From: Actinomycetota bacterium
GTDB lineage: Bacteria; Actinomycetota; Rubrobacteria; Rubrobacterales; Rubrobacteraceae
DNA: 61,400 nucleotides
Assembly: GCA_004563715.1 (NCBI GenBank)
Contig: SIRX01000146.1
Span: 1-61,400, forward strand
Reading direction: 5' to 3'
The notes under the pieces were generated by a model, which saw nothing but the letters and a program-made list of their open reading frames with translations, was not told the origin of the DNA and ran no database searches. The position numbers and the translations under genes were made by a program. Positions 45,128 to 55,050 of the stretch are shown in pieces. The number at the start of each line of letters is the position of its first letter. Positions within the stretch are counted from its first letter, which is position 1.

Positions 45128-46180
45128 GTGCTCCGAAACTTGCTGGTCCGGACCGGGGTCTTCCTCGCGCTCAGCCTGGGACTCGGTATTTCGGGCCTGT
45201 ACCTGGTGGCCGGCGCGGAGGTTTTCCGGGCTGAGACCTACCGCGTCAAGGACCTGAGCGCCGGCATACTTTTCGTGTGCCTGGCGGCGTTCCTGATGGA
45301 GTGGCTGATGCCGCCCGTGAGGCTCCTGCTGTTGTGCAAAAACCAGCGCGTAGGCATGACCTACCGTGCGGCGCTGCTCGTGCACCTCGTCTCGGTCTTC
45401 GGGGCCGTGGTCACGCCGGGCAACGCCGGGCAGGCCCCGGCGGCCGTGGCGGCAATCAAAAGCACCGGCGCGCCCCTGGGCAAGAGCCTCGGGGTCGTAC
45501 TGCAGGTCTTTATCCTGGACCTGTTCTTCTTTGCCTGGGCCGTACCGCTGAGCCTCTTGTTCTTGATCTCCACCCGCGCCGTCGCGCTGCCCGGGAGCGT
45601 CGAGGCCGCAGCGCTCCTGATGTCTGTCCTGGCGCTCGCCGGAGCCGTGGCGCTAGGCCGCTATCCCCGGCCCTTAATGGCCGCGCTGCACGCCCTGGCG
45701 AAGCCTCCGCCGCTCCGCCGCTTCGAAGCCCGGCTGCGCCGGGTCGCCCGGGATTACGGCCGGAGCGTCTGGCTCTACCGGAGCACGCCCCTCGCCCGGC
45801 GCCTGGCGCTCAACACCGTGACCGCCGTCCACTGGCTCGCCGCGTTCGTTCTCCTCTGGGGGCTGCTCGAGGTCTACGGCGTGGACGTGGGCCTCGGGGT
45901 GACGCTGGCGCTGCTCAACATCCTCACGCTGGTCTCCCAGGCCGTGCCCACACCGGGCGGGGCGGGTTTCGTGGAGGCCGCCGTAGGTTTGAGCCTCGGC
46001 ACCTACGCCACGGGTGGCAGCGTGGCCGCGGCCCTGCTCATCTGGCGGCTGCTGGCCTTCAATGTCATCTTCCTGATCGGTCCCGCTGCTGGCTGGCTTC
46101 TGTACCTCCGGGCGGGCGGCCCAGGCCGGAGAGCCGCAGAAAGAAAGCGTCCCGGACGGCGGTCGGCAGCAGGGCCATGA
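45128..46180 (+). CDS. Lysylphosphatidylglycerol-synthase-type transmembrane protein (flippase-like)
   Basis: A 350-residue protein with about eight helices (PF03706-type). Signature residues lie in FGAVVTPGNAGQAPAAVAAIKSTGA (about 95) and VPTPGGAGFVEAAVGLSL (about 277). It lacks the soluble lysyl-transferase domain of MprF, so a lipid flippase or export role is more likely than lipid lysinylation. Start GTG 45128 is 1 bp after the glycosyltransferase stop. The C-terminal 30 residues (RRAAERKRPGRRSAAGP) are basic and overlap, on the opposite strand, the end of the converging SDR fusion gene. Confidence 0.85.
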   Translation: MLRNLLVRTGVFLALSLGLGISGLYLVAGAEVFRAETYRVKDLSAGILFVCLAAFLMEWLMPPVRLLLLCKNQRVGMTYRAALLVHLVSVFGAVVTPGNAGQAPAAVAAIKSTGAPLGKSLGVVLQVFILDLFFFAWAVPLSLLFLISTRAVALPGSVEAAALLMSVLALAGAVALGRYPRPLMAALHALAKPPPLRRFEARLRRVARDYGRSVWLYRSTPLARRLALNTVTAVHWLAAFVLLWGLLEVYGVDVGLGVTLALLNILTLVSQAVPTPGGAGFVEAAVGLSLGTYATGGSVAAALLIWRLLAFNVIFLIGPAAGWLLYLRAGGPGRRAAERKRPGRRSAAGP

Positions 46181-47930
46181 CGCGGGCCGGGACCGCGTCG
46201 AGCGTGGCGAGCCGGCGCGCCGGCGTCCGCCGCGAGAGCGCCGCTTTTACCACGGTGTCCGCCACCTTCTCGACGCTGGTCGCGTTGCCGGTGCCCCACA
46301 GCGGGCTCTCCAGGAAAGCCTCCAGGTAGCCGCCCCAGCCGTCGCGGGCGGCGGAGGCCTGCTTTCTCAGGGAAGCCTTCGCCTTCTCGGCGAAGCCGGT
46401 GTCTATCGCGCCGGGGATGAGCACCACGACTTCCACGCCCCAGGGCTTGAGCTCCATGCGCAGGGCGTCGCTCATGGCTTCGAGGGCGTATTTCGAGGCC
46501 GAGTAGGCTCCCATAAACGGCGTCGTGACAGAGCCGTTGGTGGAGCTGATGTTGATGATGCGGCCCCAACCCCGCTCCCGCATCCCGGGCGCCACCGCCC
46601 GCGCCAGCAGGAGGGGGCCGTAGGCGTTGACGCCGAACTGCAGCTCCACGTCCCCGAACGCCTGCCTTTCGAGGGCGTCCGGCCTGGCTAGCCCCGCGAC
46701 GTTTACCAGCAGGTCCACGGCTCCGCCCCGGCTTTCTATCTCCTCCACGGCCGCCGCGACGCTCTCTTTGGAGGTGACGTCCAGGGCGAGTGGGTGTGCG
46801 TCCTCGATGCCTGCGGGCGGCTCCAGGTCCGCCGCCCAGACCGTTATTCCCTTTCCGGCCAGCTTGCGGGCCACGGCCCGGCCCAGGCCGCCCGCCGCGC
46901 CCGTGACGAGCGCGACCGAGGGCCGCCGCAGCAGGCCCGCACGCCGCAGCCACGCCTCCGTCTCCCGCAAGCCGGCCTCCAGGCTCACCTCGGGCTCGAA
47001 GCCCAGGATTCGTCTCGCTCTCTCTCCGGCGTACGTCGCGCGGCTCGTCATCACGCCGACCATCTCGGGGACGGCGCGGGGCCGCCGGCCGAGGGCGCGC
47101 TCCGCCCTCTCTGCCGCCCGGGCGCCGGCCCGGGCCAGCGGGGCCGGTACGCGGCGCAGGGGTTTCCCCGTCATCGTTGCGTAGGAGCCCAGAAACTCGT
47201 TCCACGTCACGGGTCCCGCGCCGACGTTGAACGTCTCGCCCGCGGCCTCCGGGACGGAGCCGGCCAGCTCGAAAGCCCGGGCCACATCCTCAACGTAGAC
47301 CGGGTCCGCCAGGTCTTCACCGTCGCCGATCACGACGGGCAGCCCTCTGGAGATCGCGGCGAACGGCGCCTCCGTCCAGGACGGAGACCCGGGACCGTAG
47401 ATCATGGTCGGCCGCAACACCACGAGATCCAGCCCGGCACGCCCGGCCTCGCGCCGCGCCGCCCTCTCGGCCTCTATCTTGGTATCCCCGTAGAGGTCGC
47501 CTACGCTTCGGAGCGGCCGCTCCTCGGTGACGAACCCTTCCCGCACCGGGCCGTACACCGCGATGCTGCTCGCCAGCACCACCCGCCGCGTACCGGCCTC
47601 CGCGGCGGCCCGCACCACGTTCTCCGTGCCGCCGACGTTCACCGCGTAGGCCAGCTGCTCATCGAAAGGCGTCCCCATCCAGGCCGCCAGGTGGAACACC
47701 ACCTGACATCCCCGGACGAGCTCCCCGACGTTTCTGGCCTCCCGAACGTCGCCACGCACCGGCTCCGCCCCGGTGCTGCCCAGGCGTTCCGCACCGGCTT
47801 GGTCGCGCACCAGCCCCCGGACGCGATGCCCCTGCTGCACGAGACGGCGAACCAGCGCCGTTCCCAGGGAGCCTCCGGCCCCGGTGACCGCGACCGCCGC
47901 CGGGGAGCTTCTCGTTTCGTTGTTCTGCAC
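46065..47930 (-). CDS. Fused NAD-epimerase/reductase and classical SDR protein
   Basis: A 621-residue two-enzyme fusion. Residues about 1-330 form an extended SDR (VTGAGGSLGTALVRRL; YGDTKIEAERAARR; LRPTMIYGPGSPSW). Residues about 335-600 form a classical SDR (VTGAAGGLGRAVARKL; NVAGLARP; NISSTNGSV; YSASKYALEAM) resembling 3-ketosphinganine/acyl-ketoreductase enzymes such as KDSR. Both active sites look intact. Its stop overlaps the end of the plus-strand flippase-like gene by 116 bp. GTG start at 47930 overlaps the stop of the GT4 gene by 1 bp. Role in lipid ketone reduction is suggested by location only. Confidence 0.85.
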   Translation of the reverse strand: MQNNETRSSPAAVAVTGAGGSLGTALVRRLVQQGHRVRGLVRDQAGAERLGSTGAEPVRGDVREARNVGELVRGCQVVFHLAAWMGTPFDEQLAYAVNVGGTENVVRAAAEAGTRRVVLASSIAVYGPVREGFVTEERPLRSVGDLYGDTKIEAERAARREAGRAGLDLVVLRPTMIYGPGSPSWTEAPFAAISRGLPVVIGDGEDLADPVYVEDVARAFELAGSVPEAAGETFNVGAGPVTWNEFLGSYATMTGKPLRRVPAPLARAGARAAERAERALGRRPRAVPEMVGVMTSRATYAGERARRILGFEPEVSLEAGLRETEAWLRRAGLLRRPSVALVTGAAGGLGRAVARKLAGKGITVWAADLEPPAGIEDAHPLALDVTSKESVAAAVEEIESRGGAVDLLVNVAGLARPDALERQAFGDVELQFGVNAYGPLLLARAVAPGMRERGWGRIINISSTNGSVTTPFMGAYSASKYALEAMSDALRMELKPWGVEVVVLIPGAIDTGFAEKAKASLRKQASAARDGWGGYLEAFLESPLWGTGNATSVEKVADTVVKAALSRRTPARRLATLDAVPARVMALLPTAVRDAFFLRLSGLGRPPGGTEASQQRDRSGR

Positions 47931-49123
47931 TATAGGTCCGTCCTCTCGTCCGGTTTCTCTCTACGTGCGGCCGTCGCCGGGGCCAGCAGTGAGGCGTAGA
48001 TCTCCTCCAGCCGGCGTCCGCTCTCGTGTACGTCGTGCGCCCGGGCAGTCCGCCCGGCGTTTCGTTGCAGACGCCGGAGCCTCTCCGGGTCCTGCAGCAG
48101 GCCGTCTACGGCTCGCGCCGCTCTCTCCAGATCGTCCGCCTCGTAGCAGAGACCGCAGCCGGCTTGCCGGACCATGTCGCACACCGCGCTGGTCGCCGAC
48201 CGGAGGGCTATTACGGCGCATCCCCGCGCCATCGCCTCCAGGGTGGCGATGCTCTGGAGCTCGGTCGGAGAAGGCATCAAGAACAAATCGCTGGCCTCGA
48301 GAAGGTCCTGCTTCTCCGTTTCCGGCACGTAGCCCAGAAAGCTCACCACTTCTTCCAGACCCAGCTCCTTTCTGCGCCGCTCCAACGGCTGGCGCAGCGG
48401 CCCCGCACCGGAGATCAACAGTCGGAAGTCCCGGCGTCGCGCTGCCAGGGCCGCGGCTATGTCCAGCAGGTCCAGGGGACGTTTCTCGTGCGAGAGGCGG
48501 CCTACGTGGGCGAGCAGGAACTTGTCGCCGGCCAGATGCCGCCCCCGCAGGTTGGCCGCGCGTTCGCGGCTGCCGGGGTCTCTGTGCGGGAGCCGGAGCC
48601 CGTTGGAGACGACGTGGACCGGGCGGGAGGTGTAGGAAGCCGCCAGCCGGGCGGCGAACGGCGTGGGCGCGACCAGGCAGTCCGGGTGGCGGTAGAGGAA
48701 CGTATACCAGGCGTGCAGCACCCGGGAGACCAGAGGCCGCAGCCGCTCGAAGTGGAGCGTCATGCTCTCCTCCTGGGTGTGGAAGCCCATCACGGCCGGC
48801 ACGTCCGCCCTGCGGACGGCCTGGAGCGCCCGCAGGGCGAGCGGCGTCGGGGTGTTGACCTGGAGCACTTCGGCCCAGGTTACCATCTCCGCTATGGCCG
48901 ACCGGCGGGGCAGGGCGAGTTGCGTCTGCTTTCCGCCCGGGCGCCACGCGGGCAACCGGGTGACGCGCACGCCGGGGGGCGGACCGGCCGGCGACTTCTC
49001 GGTTCCGGCCAGGGCACGCACCTCGTGGCCGCGGGCCAGCAGGGCCTCGATGTGCCCCTCCGTGGCGGCGGCCTGGCCGCCGTAACCGGGGTACAGGTCG
49101 TCGGCGACGAACGCTACGCGCAT
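47930..49123 (-). CDS. Glycosyltransferase family 4 protein
   Basis: A 397-residue cytoplasmic GT-B glycosyltransferase. The N-terminal acceptor domain starts RVAFVADDLYPGYGGQAAATEGH. The donor domain (about 200-370) has LAHVGRLSHEKRPLDLLDIA, the nucleotide-sugar motif FLMPSPTELQSIATLEAMARGCAVIAL (E-x7-E type) and RQAGCGLCYEADDLE. Close in type to enzymes glycosylating lipids (for example alpha-glucosyl or mannosyl transferases of the GT4 family). ATG 49123 is preferred; the frame extends to TTG 49207 with no ribosome binding site. It precedes the double SDR gene by 1 bp overlap. Confidence 0.87.
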   Translation of the reverse strand: MRVAFVADDLYPGYGGQAAATEGHIEALLARGHEVRALAGTEKSPAGPPPGVRVTRLPAWRPGGKQTQLALPRRSAIAEMVTWAEVLQVNTPTPLALRALQAVRRADVPAVMGFHTQEESMTLHFERLRPLVSRVLHAWYTFLYRHPDCLVAPTPFAARLAASYTSRPVHVVSNGLRLPHRDPGSRERAANLRGRHLAGDKFLLAHVGRLSHEKRPLDLLDIAAALAARRRDFRLLISGAGPLRQPLERRRKELGLEEVVSFLGYVPETEKQDLLEASDLFLMPSPTELQSIATLEAMARGCAVIALRSATSAVCDMVRQAGCGLCYEADDLERAARAVDGLLQDPERLRRLQRNAGRTARAHDVHESGRRLEEIYASLLAPATAARREKPDERTDL

Positions 49124-49358
49124 CCGCCTGCGCGCCCGGGTGTTCGGGGTGTGGTGGCGGGGATCTTCGGCACCTCCGTCTTCTGAGATCTTTTTGTTTT
49201 CCAGCAAGAAAGACTACACCACACGGCCGGGAGCGGTGAGTTAGTTACCGGCGATGGCATCCCCGGTTTGCTAGACTCTCGGAGATGGATGGCTTGCTTG
49301 TGCCGGGTTTGACGAGAAGGACGTCGGGTCCCGGTCTGCAAAGGGTGAAGGGAAAAAC

Positions 49359-50957
<1,599 letters not shown>

Positions 50958-50988
50958 CGCCCGTTACCGCCGGGGTTTGCCACAGCCT

Positions 50989-51990
50989 CTAGAACGCGAG
51001 ATGCGGGGCCAGAAGCCCTTCCAACGGTTCGCCCGACATCGCCGCTACCGGGAGCGCGGCCATGAGCAGGACACGCGCCTTCTGGCCGTTCAGGCTGCCG
51101 GCGAAGATGGCCCCCGCCGCGTGCAGATCGTGGCCGCCGCCGTTGCCGTAGACCGGCTCTGCCCGGCCCTCCGCGCAGCGGGAGACGACCAGCACCGCGA
51201 CACCGGCCTCTACGCAATGCCTCACCTCTTCCAGAACCTCGTGGTTTCCGTTGCCGATGCCGAAGGCTTCCAGGATTAGGCCCCGGGCGCCGGCATCCCG
51301 GGCGGCCCGCAGCAAAGCACCGTCCGCGCCCGCGGCGAGCTTGATCAGGTCCACCCGGGGCAACTCGCGTAGTTCCCGGGCCAGGTTTCCGGGACGGCGG
51401 CGGGGGTGGAAGACGTGGACGCCCTCCCCCGTAACGGACCCGACGGGACCGCAGCCGGGTGAGGCGAAGGCCCGCGGGTCCGTGGTGTGGGCCTTGGTGG
51501 CCTCGCGGGCGCCCTCGACGGTGCCGCCCATCACGATGACGGCTCCCAGGCCGCGAGACGCCGGGTCCGCGGCCACCCGGACGGCGTCCCGGAGGTTACG
51601 GGGGCCGTCGGTGTCGAGAACGGCGGCGTTGCGCTGCGCCCCGGTAAAGACGACGGGCTTCTCCCCGGCGTAGAGGAGGTCCACCAGGTAGGCCGTCTCC
51701 TCCATAGTGTCGGTGCCGTGGGTGACGACCACGCCATCCACGGCCGGTTCGGCGTCCAGCGCGCGGACCCGGCGGGCCACCTCCAGCATGTTTTCGGGGG
51801 CCATCAGGTAACCGCCGATCTCGAACACCTCCTCGGCCCGGACTTCGGCGGCTTCTTCGAGGCCCGGCACGCCGGAAAGGAGCTCCTCGCCCGGCACCGA
51901 CGCTACCACGCCGCCCGCGGGGTCGGGCCGGGACGCTATGGTCCCGCCGGTCGTAAGAACAACGACTCTCGCTCTGGATTCTCTCTCCAC
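50989..51990 (-). CDS. ansA: L-asparaginase
   Basis: A 333-residue amidohydrolase converting asparagine to aspartate and ammonia. First active-site motif VVLTTGGTIASR (nucleophilic Thr near residue 14) and second VVTHGTDTMEETAYL (Thr-Asp-Lys set completed by GAQRNAAVLDTDGPRNL). Domain 2 is complete. No signal peptide, so a cytoplasmic (AnsA-like) enzyme is likely. GTG 51990 has GGGAG upstream. It converges with pckA with only about 30 bp between the stops. No aspartase neighbour. Confidence 0.92.
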   Translation of the reverse strand: MERESRARVVVLTTGGTIASRPDPAGGVVASVPGEELLSGVPGLEEAAEVRAEEVFEIGGYLMAPENMLEVARRVRALDAEPAVDGVVVTHGTDTMEETAYLVDLLYAGEKPVVFTGAQRNAAVLDTDGPRNLRDAVRVAADPASRGLGAVIVMGGTVEGAREATKAHTTDPRAFASPGCGPVGSVTGEGVHVFHPRRRPGNLARELRELPRVDLIKLAAGADGALLRAARDAGARGLILEAFGIGNGNHEVLEEVRHCVEAGVAVLVVSRCAEGRAEPVYGNGGGHDLHAAGAIFAGSLNGQKARVLLMAALPVAAMSGEPLEGLLAPHLAF

Positions 51991-52035
51991 AGAACCGCTC
52001 CCGGGCTCGCCTCCTGACCGGCGCGGATTCTACCA

Positions 52036-53034
52036 GTGTCCGTGGACGTTTATCTCACCGGGCACTATCCTGTGTCAGCCCTGTACCCGATACCCGAAGG
52101 AGTCGAGATAGCGAGGATACCCCCGCACGTCTTCCTCGCGCTCGCGGCCCTTTTCTGGGCCGGCAACTTCGTGGTGGGAGGACCTCTCGCGGAGGTGCTG
52201 CCGCCCTTCGGTTTGAACTTCCTCCGGTGGTGCGTGGCGTGCGCGGTCCTGATCCCTCTCACCTTCGCGCGCGAGGGCACCGCTTTCCTCCGGCCGGCCC
52301 TGCGGATGTGGCCCTCGATGCTGGTGATGGCGGTGACCGGTGTGCTGCTCTTCAACTCCCTAGTGTACCTGGCCCTGACGGAGACCACGAGCATCAACGC
52401 GGCCCTCATCAACGGGGCGACCCCCATCCTGACGCTCTTTGTCGCCGCGGCGCTCGGGGGCGGCGCGCCGACGGGCCGGCGGCTCTTCGGCTCGGCGGTC
52501 TGTCTCGCGGGTGTGGCGTGGATCGTCTCCCGAGGCTCTCTGGAAGTTCTGCTGGGCCTGTCGCCGAACCGGGGTGACCTGCTGATGCTGATCGCGGCGT
52601 TTTGCTGGGCCGTCTACACGGTGCTGAGCGGCGGGGCGGCGCGCCGGATCTCCCCGCTCGCCGCTACGACGGTGAGCGCGGTCATGGCCCTGCCGCTGCT
52701 CGGGCTCTTCGGCGGCTACGAGTTGTTGACGCAGCCGGTGGGGGAGGTCTCACCGGCCGTGGTGTCGGGCCTTCTGTACATCGGCCTCGCCGCCTCGGTG
52801 GCGGCCTTCCTCTGCTGGAACACCGGCATCGGCAGGCTGGGGGCCGCCCGGGGCGCTATCTTCCTGAACCTGGTGCCGGTGTTTACTGCGGCCATCGCCG
52901 TGCCCGCGCTGGGCGAGCGCCTGTTGCCCGTGCAACTCCTCGGCGGCCTGCTGGTCTTCGTGGGCGTCACCATAGTGTCCCGGCCGGCCCGGGAGGGCAA
53001 GAGGACCGCGCCGCCGGGCACCCCGGCCCCGTAG
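52036..53034 (+). CDS. EamA/DMT-family transporter
   Basis: A 332-residue inner-membrane protein with ten helices in two EamA repeats, starting PPHVFLALAALFWAGNFVVGG and again GDLLMLIAAFCWAVYTVLSGG. The second repeat ends in the family pattern GRLGAARGAIFLNLVPVFTAAIAV. Transporters of this family export amino acids or metabolites; substrate unknown. GTG 52036 has no clear ribosome binding site and gives a hydrophilic 25-residue N-terminus, so the true start may be internal (about residue 27). It is divergent from ansA. Confidence 0.88.
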   Translation: MSVDVYLTGHYPVSALYPIPEGVEIARIPPHVFLALAALFWAGNFVVGGPLAEVLPPFGLNFLRWCVACAVLIPLTFAREGTAFLRPALRMWPSMLVMAVTGVLLFNSLVYLALTETTSINAALINGATPILTLFVAAALGGGAPTGRRLFGSAVCLAGVAWIVSRGSLEVLLGLSPNRGDLLMLIAAFCWAVYTVLSGGAARRISPLAATTVSAVMALPLLGLFGGYELLTQPVGEVSPAVVSGLLYIGLAASVAAFLCWNTGIGRLGAARGAIFLNLVPVFTAAIAVPALGERLLPVQLLGGLLVFVGVTIVSRPAREGKRTAPPGTPAP

Positions 53035-53125
53035 CAGAAGCAGAAGAACGTCTTTCGCTTTACACAGCCGGGGGGCCTCGGGTGCTATAAAGCGGGCAAC
53101 GGTGGTTCTACAAGGAGGTTGGCGG

Positions 53126-53641
53126 TTGGCGCGGAGCATCGAGTGGGTCGGATGGGCGGGGGACACGCCGGTCCCCAACGGGGCGCCCCCGGGGTTCGTG
53201 CCGCACGTCCATCGCCGGGTGTTTGAGGTCGCGCGTCCGCGGGAGCGGGTGTGGGCGTGGCTCAACGATCCGGCCACGTTCGTCGAGGGCCAGGTGTGGC
53301 CCTTCCGGGTCGAGTTCGTGGGCGGCGGCTTCGAGCCCGGGGTGCTCAACACCCACCACGGCCCGCTGATGAGCTTCGCCGGAGCGATAGGGGAGGTAAG
53401 AGGGCCGGAAGAGGGCGGGGCTGCCTACCGGGATCTCAGGTACTTTTACGGGAGCTACGCGATCAGCCCGCGCCTCGTCCGCCCCACGCGGCTTCAGTTC
53501 TGGGCCGGGGATGCGGGCCCGGGAACGCGGGTGACCTTGCAGGTGGACAGCCTGGTGCGGGATTTTTTCTCGGGCCCCTGGACCCTGATACAAAAGGTGT
53601 TCTGGAGCCGCTTCCCCCGCTGGATGGCCTCCGCCCTCTGA
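53126..53641 (+). CDS. SRPBCC (START-like) domain protein
   Basis: A 171-residue protein with the helix-grip fold typical of SRPBCC: HVHRRVFEVARPRERVWAWLNDPATFV begins the first strand and helix, with a beta sheet through FRVEFVGGGF, GTRVTLQVDSLV and a long C-terminal helix (SGPWTLIQKVFWSRFPRWMASAL). Such proteins bind lipids or hydrophobic ligands. TTG 53126 has AAGGAGG 7 nt upstream and is preferred over the longer frame from 53102. TATAAA near 53085 could be its -10. Function unknown. Confidence 0.75.
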   Translation: MARSIEWVGWAGDTPVPNGAPPGFVPHVHRRVFEVARPRERVWAWLNDPATFVEGQVWPFRVEFVGGGFEPGVLNTHHGPLMSFAGAIGEVRGPEEGGAAYRDLRYFYGSYAISPRLVRPTRLQFWAGDAGPGTRVTLQVDSLVRDFFSGPWTLIQKVFWSRFPRWMASAL

Positions 53642-53723
53642 ACCGGGAAGGCTTGCGCGGCTTTCCGACCGGGTATAGACGTACGGGCAACAGGTTGGAG
53701 TACAAGAACCCGGGAGGAGAAAC

Positions 53724-53882
53724 GTGGACATCATCCGCATCGTGGCGGCGATAATCCTGCCGCCGCTGGGCGTTTTCCTGCAGGTAGGTATCGGCAAGCA
53801 ATTCTGGCTGAACATCCTGCTCACGATCCTGGGGTACGTGCCGGGCATCGTGCATGCGGTCTGGATCATCGCCCGGAGGTAG
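53724..53882 (+). CDS. Pmp3/YqaE-family small membrane peptide
   Basis: A 52-residue protein. Start GTG 53724 with GGGAGGAG 5 nt upstream, stop TAG 53880-53882. The sequence shows two hydrophobic segments (IIRIVAAIILPPLGVFLQVG and FWLNILLTILGYVPGIVHAVW) with the family's L-P-P-L-G-V-F-L and GYVPGIVHA patterns, which are diagnostic for the UPF0057/Pmp3 group of stress-associated membrane peptides that affect membrane potential and cation tolerance. It is too short for a general length cutoff but is clearly real. Confidence 0.9.
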   Translation: MDIIRIVAAIILPPLGVFLQVGIGKQFWLNILLTILGYVPGIVHAVWIIARR

Positions 53883-53966
53883 ACCCGGGGCGGCCCTTTT
53901 CTGGCGGAGGGGACGTGAGGCCCGTCCACGCCCCCTTCCCCGCTTCTGCTTACATCGCGTCCTGCT

Positions 53967-54926
53967 TTACGCCTCGGCGACGCGCAGGACCAGCTTGCCG
54001 CGTCCGTGTCCGGAGTCGAGGCGTTCGTGGGCCTCGCCGACCCGGCTCAGGTCCAAAACTTCTTCTACCAGTGGCTTTACCCGCCCTCGCTCCGCGAGCC
54101 GCGTGAGCGCGTCCAGCCGCGCCCGCTCGCGCAGGAGCAAGACGCCGTAGAGGGTCTGGTTGTTTACGTAGAGCGGCGTGAGGTCGCCCTGGGCGCCCAG
54201 GATGGTTGCCAGGCGGCCGAAGGGCCTGGTCGCCGCGATGCTCTCCACGATGGTGGTGCCGCCCACGCAATCTAAGACGGCGTCCACGCCTTCCCCGGCG
54301 GTGGCTTCCAGGGTGGTCTGGGCGACGTCCCCGTTCGTGTAATCTAGCTGCTGGTCCGCGCCGAGCGTTCTGAGGGTCTCCTGGTTGTCGGGGCCGGCGC
54401 TGGCGATGACGCGGGCCCCGGCGGCCCGGGCGATCTGCACGGCGAAGGAGCCGACGCCGCCGGCCCCGCCGTGGATCAGGACCGTCTCGCCGACCGTCAG
54501 CCCGAGCCGCCGGACGAGCGCCTCGTAGGCCGTTCCCCCGGCGAGTGGGACGGCGGCGGCCTCCTCGTGCGAGAGCGAGGCCGGCTTCTTCGCGACGATA
54601 TCCGCCGCGGCGACGTTGTACTCGGCGTAGGCTCCGTTGGAGCCGGGGCCGAAGATCTCCGGCGTGTAGTACACCTCGTCACCGGGGGTGAAATCCTCCA
54701 CCCCCGGCCCGGTCTCCTCGACCACGCCCGAGACGTCCGCGCCCAGCACCACCGGCGGCTCCAGGCCGGCGAAGCTCCCGTCGGCCCGCAGCTTGGCGTC
54801 TATCGGGTTGGTACCCGCGGCCACGACCCGCACCAGGACCTCGCCCGGTCCGGGCTCCGGTTTCGGTACGTCGCGCTCCTCGAACAAGTCCGGGGGGCCA
54901 AACTCCGGTGTTACCATAGCCCGCAT
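53967..54926 (-). CDS. NADP-dependent quinone oxidoreductase (MDR superfamily)
   Basis: A 319-residue medium-chain dehydrogenase/reductase without structural zinc (zeta-crystallin/quinone reductase type). N-terminal GroES-like domain begins MVTPEFGPPDLFEERDVPKPEPGPGEVLV; cofactor motif IHGGAGGVGSFAVQIARAAGARVIASAG with an A-x-x-x after the strand suggests NADPH; C-terminal QTLYGVLLLRERARLD. The catalytic zinc Cys/His set is absent. Typical substrates are quinones and enones. ATG 54926 with GGGAGA upstream. Confidence 0.9.
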   Translation of the reverse strand: MRAMVTPEFGPPDLFEERDVPKPEPGPGEVLVRVVAAGTNPIDAKLRADGSFAGLEPPVVLGADVSGVVEETGPGVEDFTPGDEVYYTPEIFGPGSNGAYAEYNVAAADIVAKKPASLSHEEAAAVPLAGGTAYEALVRRLGLTVGETVLIHGGAGGVGSFAVQIARAAGARVIASAGPDNQETLRTLGADQQLDYTNGDVAQTTLEATAGEGVDAVLDCVGGTTIVESIAATRPFGRLATILGAQGDLTPLYVNNQTLYGVLLLRERARLDALTRLAERGRVKPLVEEVLDLSRVGEAHERLDSGHGRGKLVLRVAEA

Positions 54927-55050
54927 GGGGTCTCCCTTCGTTCGTTACCGGTCCTCTGATGACCAGAGACCCTATCATCCGGGATACGCCCGGGCTGTGA
55001 ACGGGTAGAATACCGGGCAGGCGGGAGGCGTCAATAACAGGAGGTCCCAG

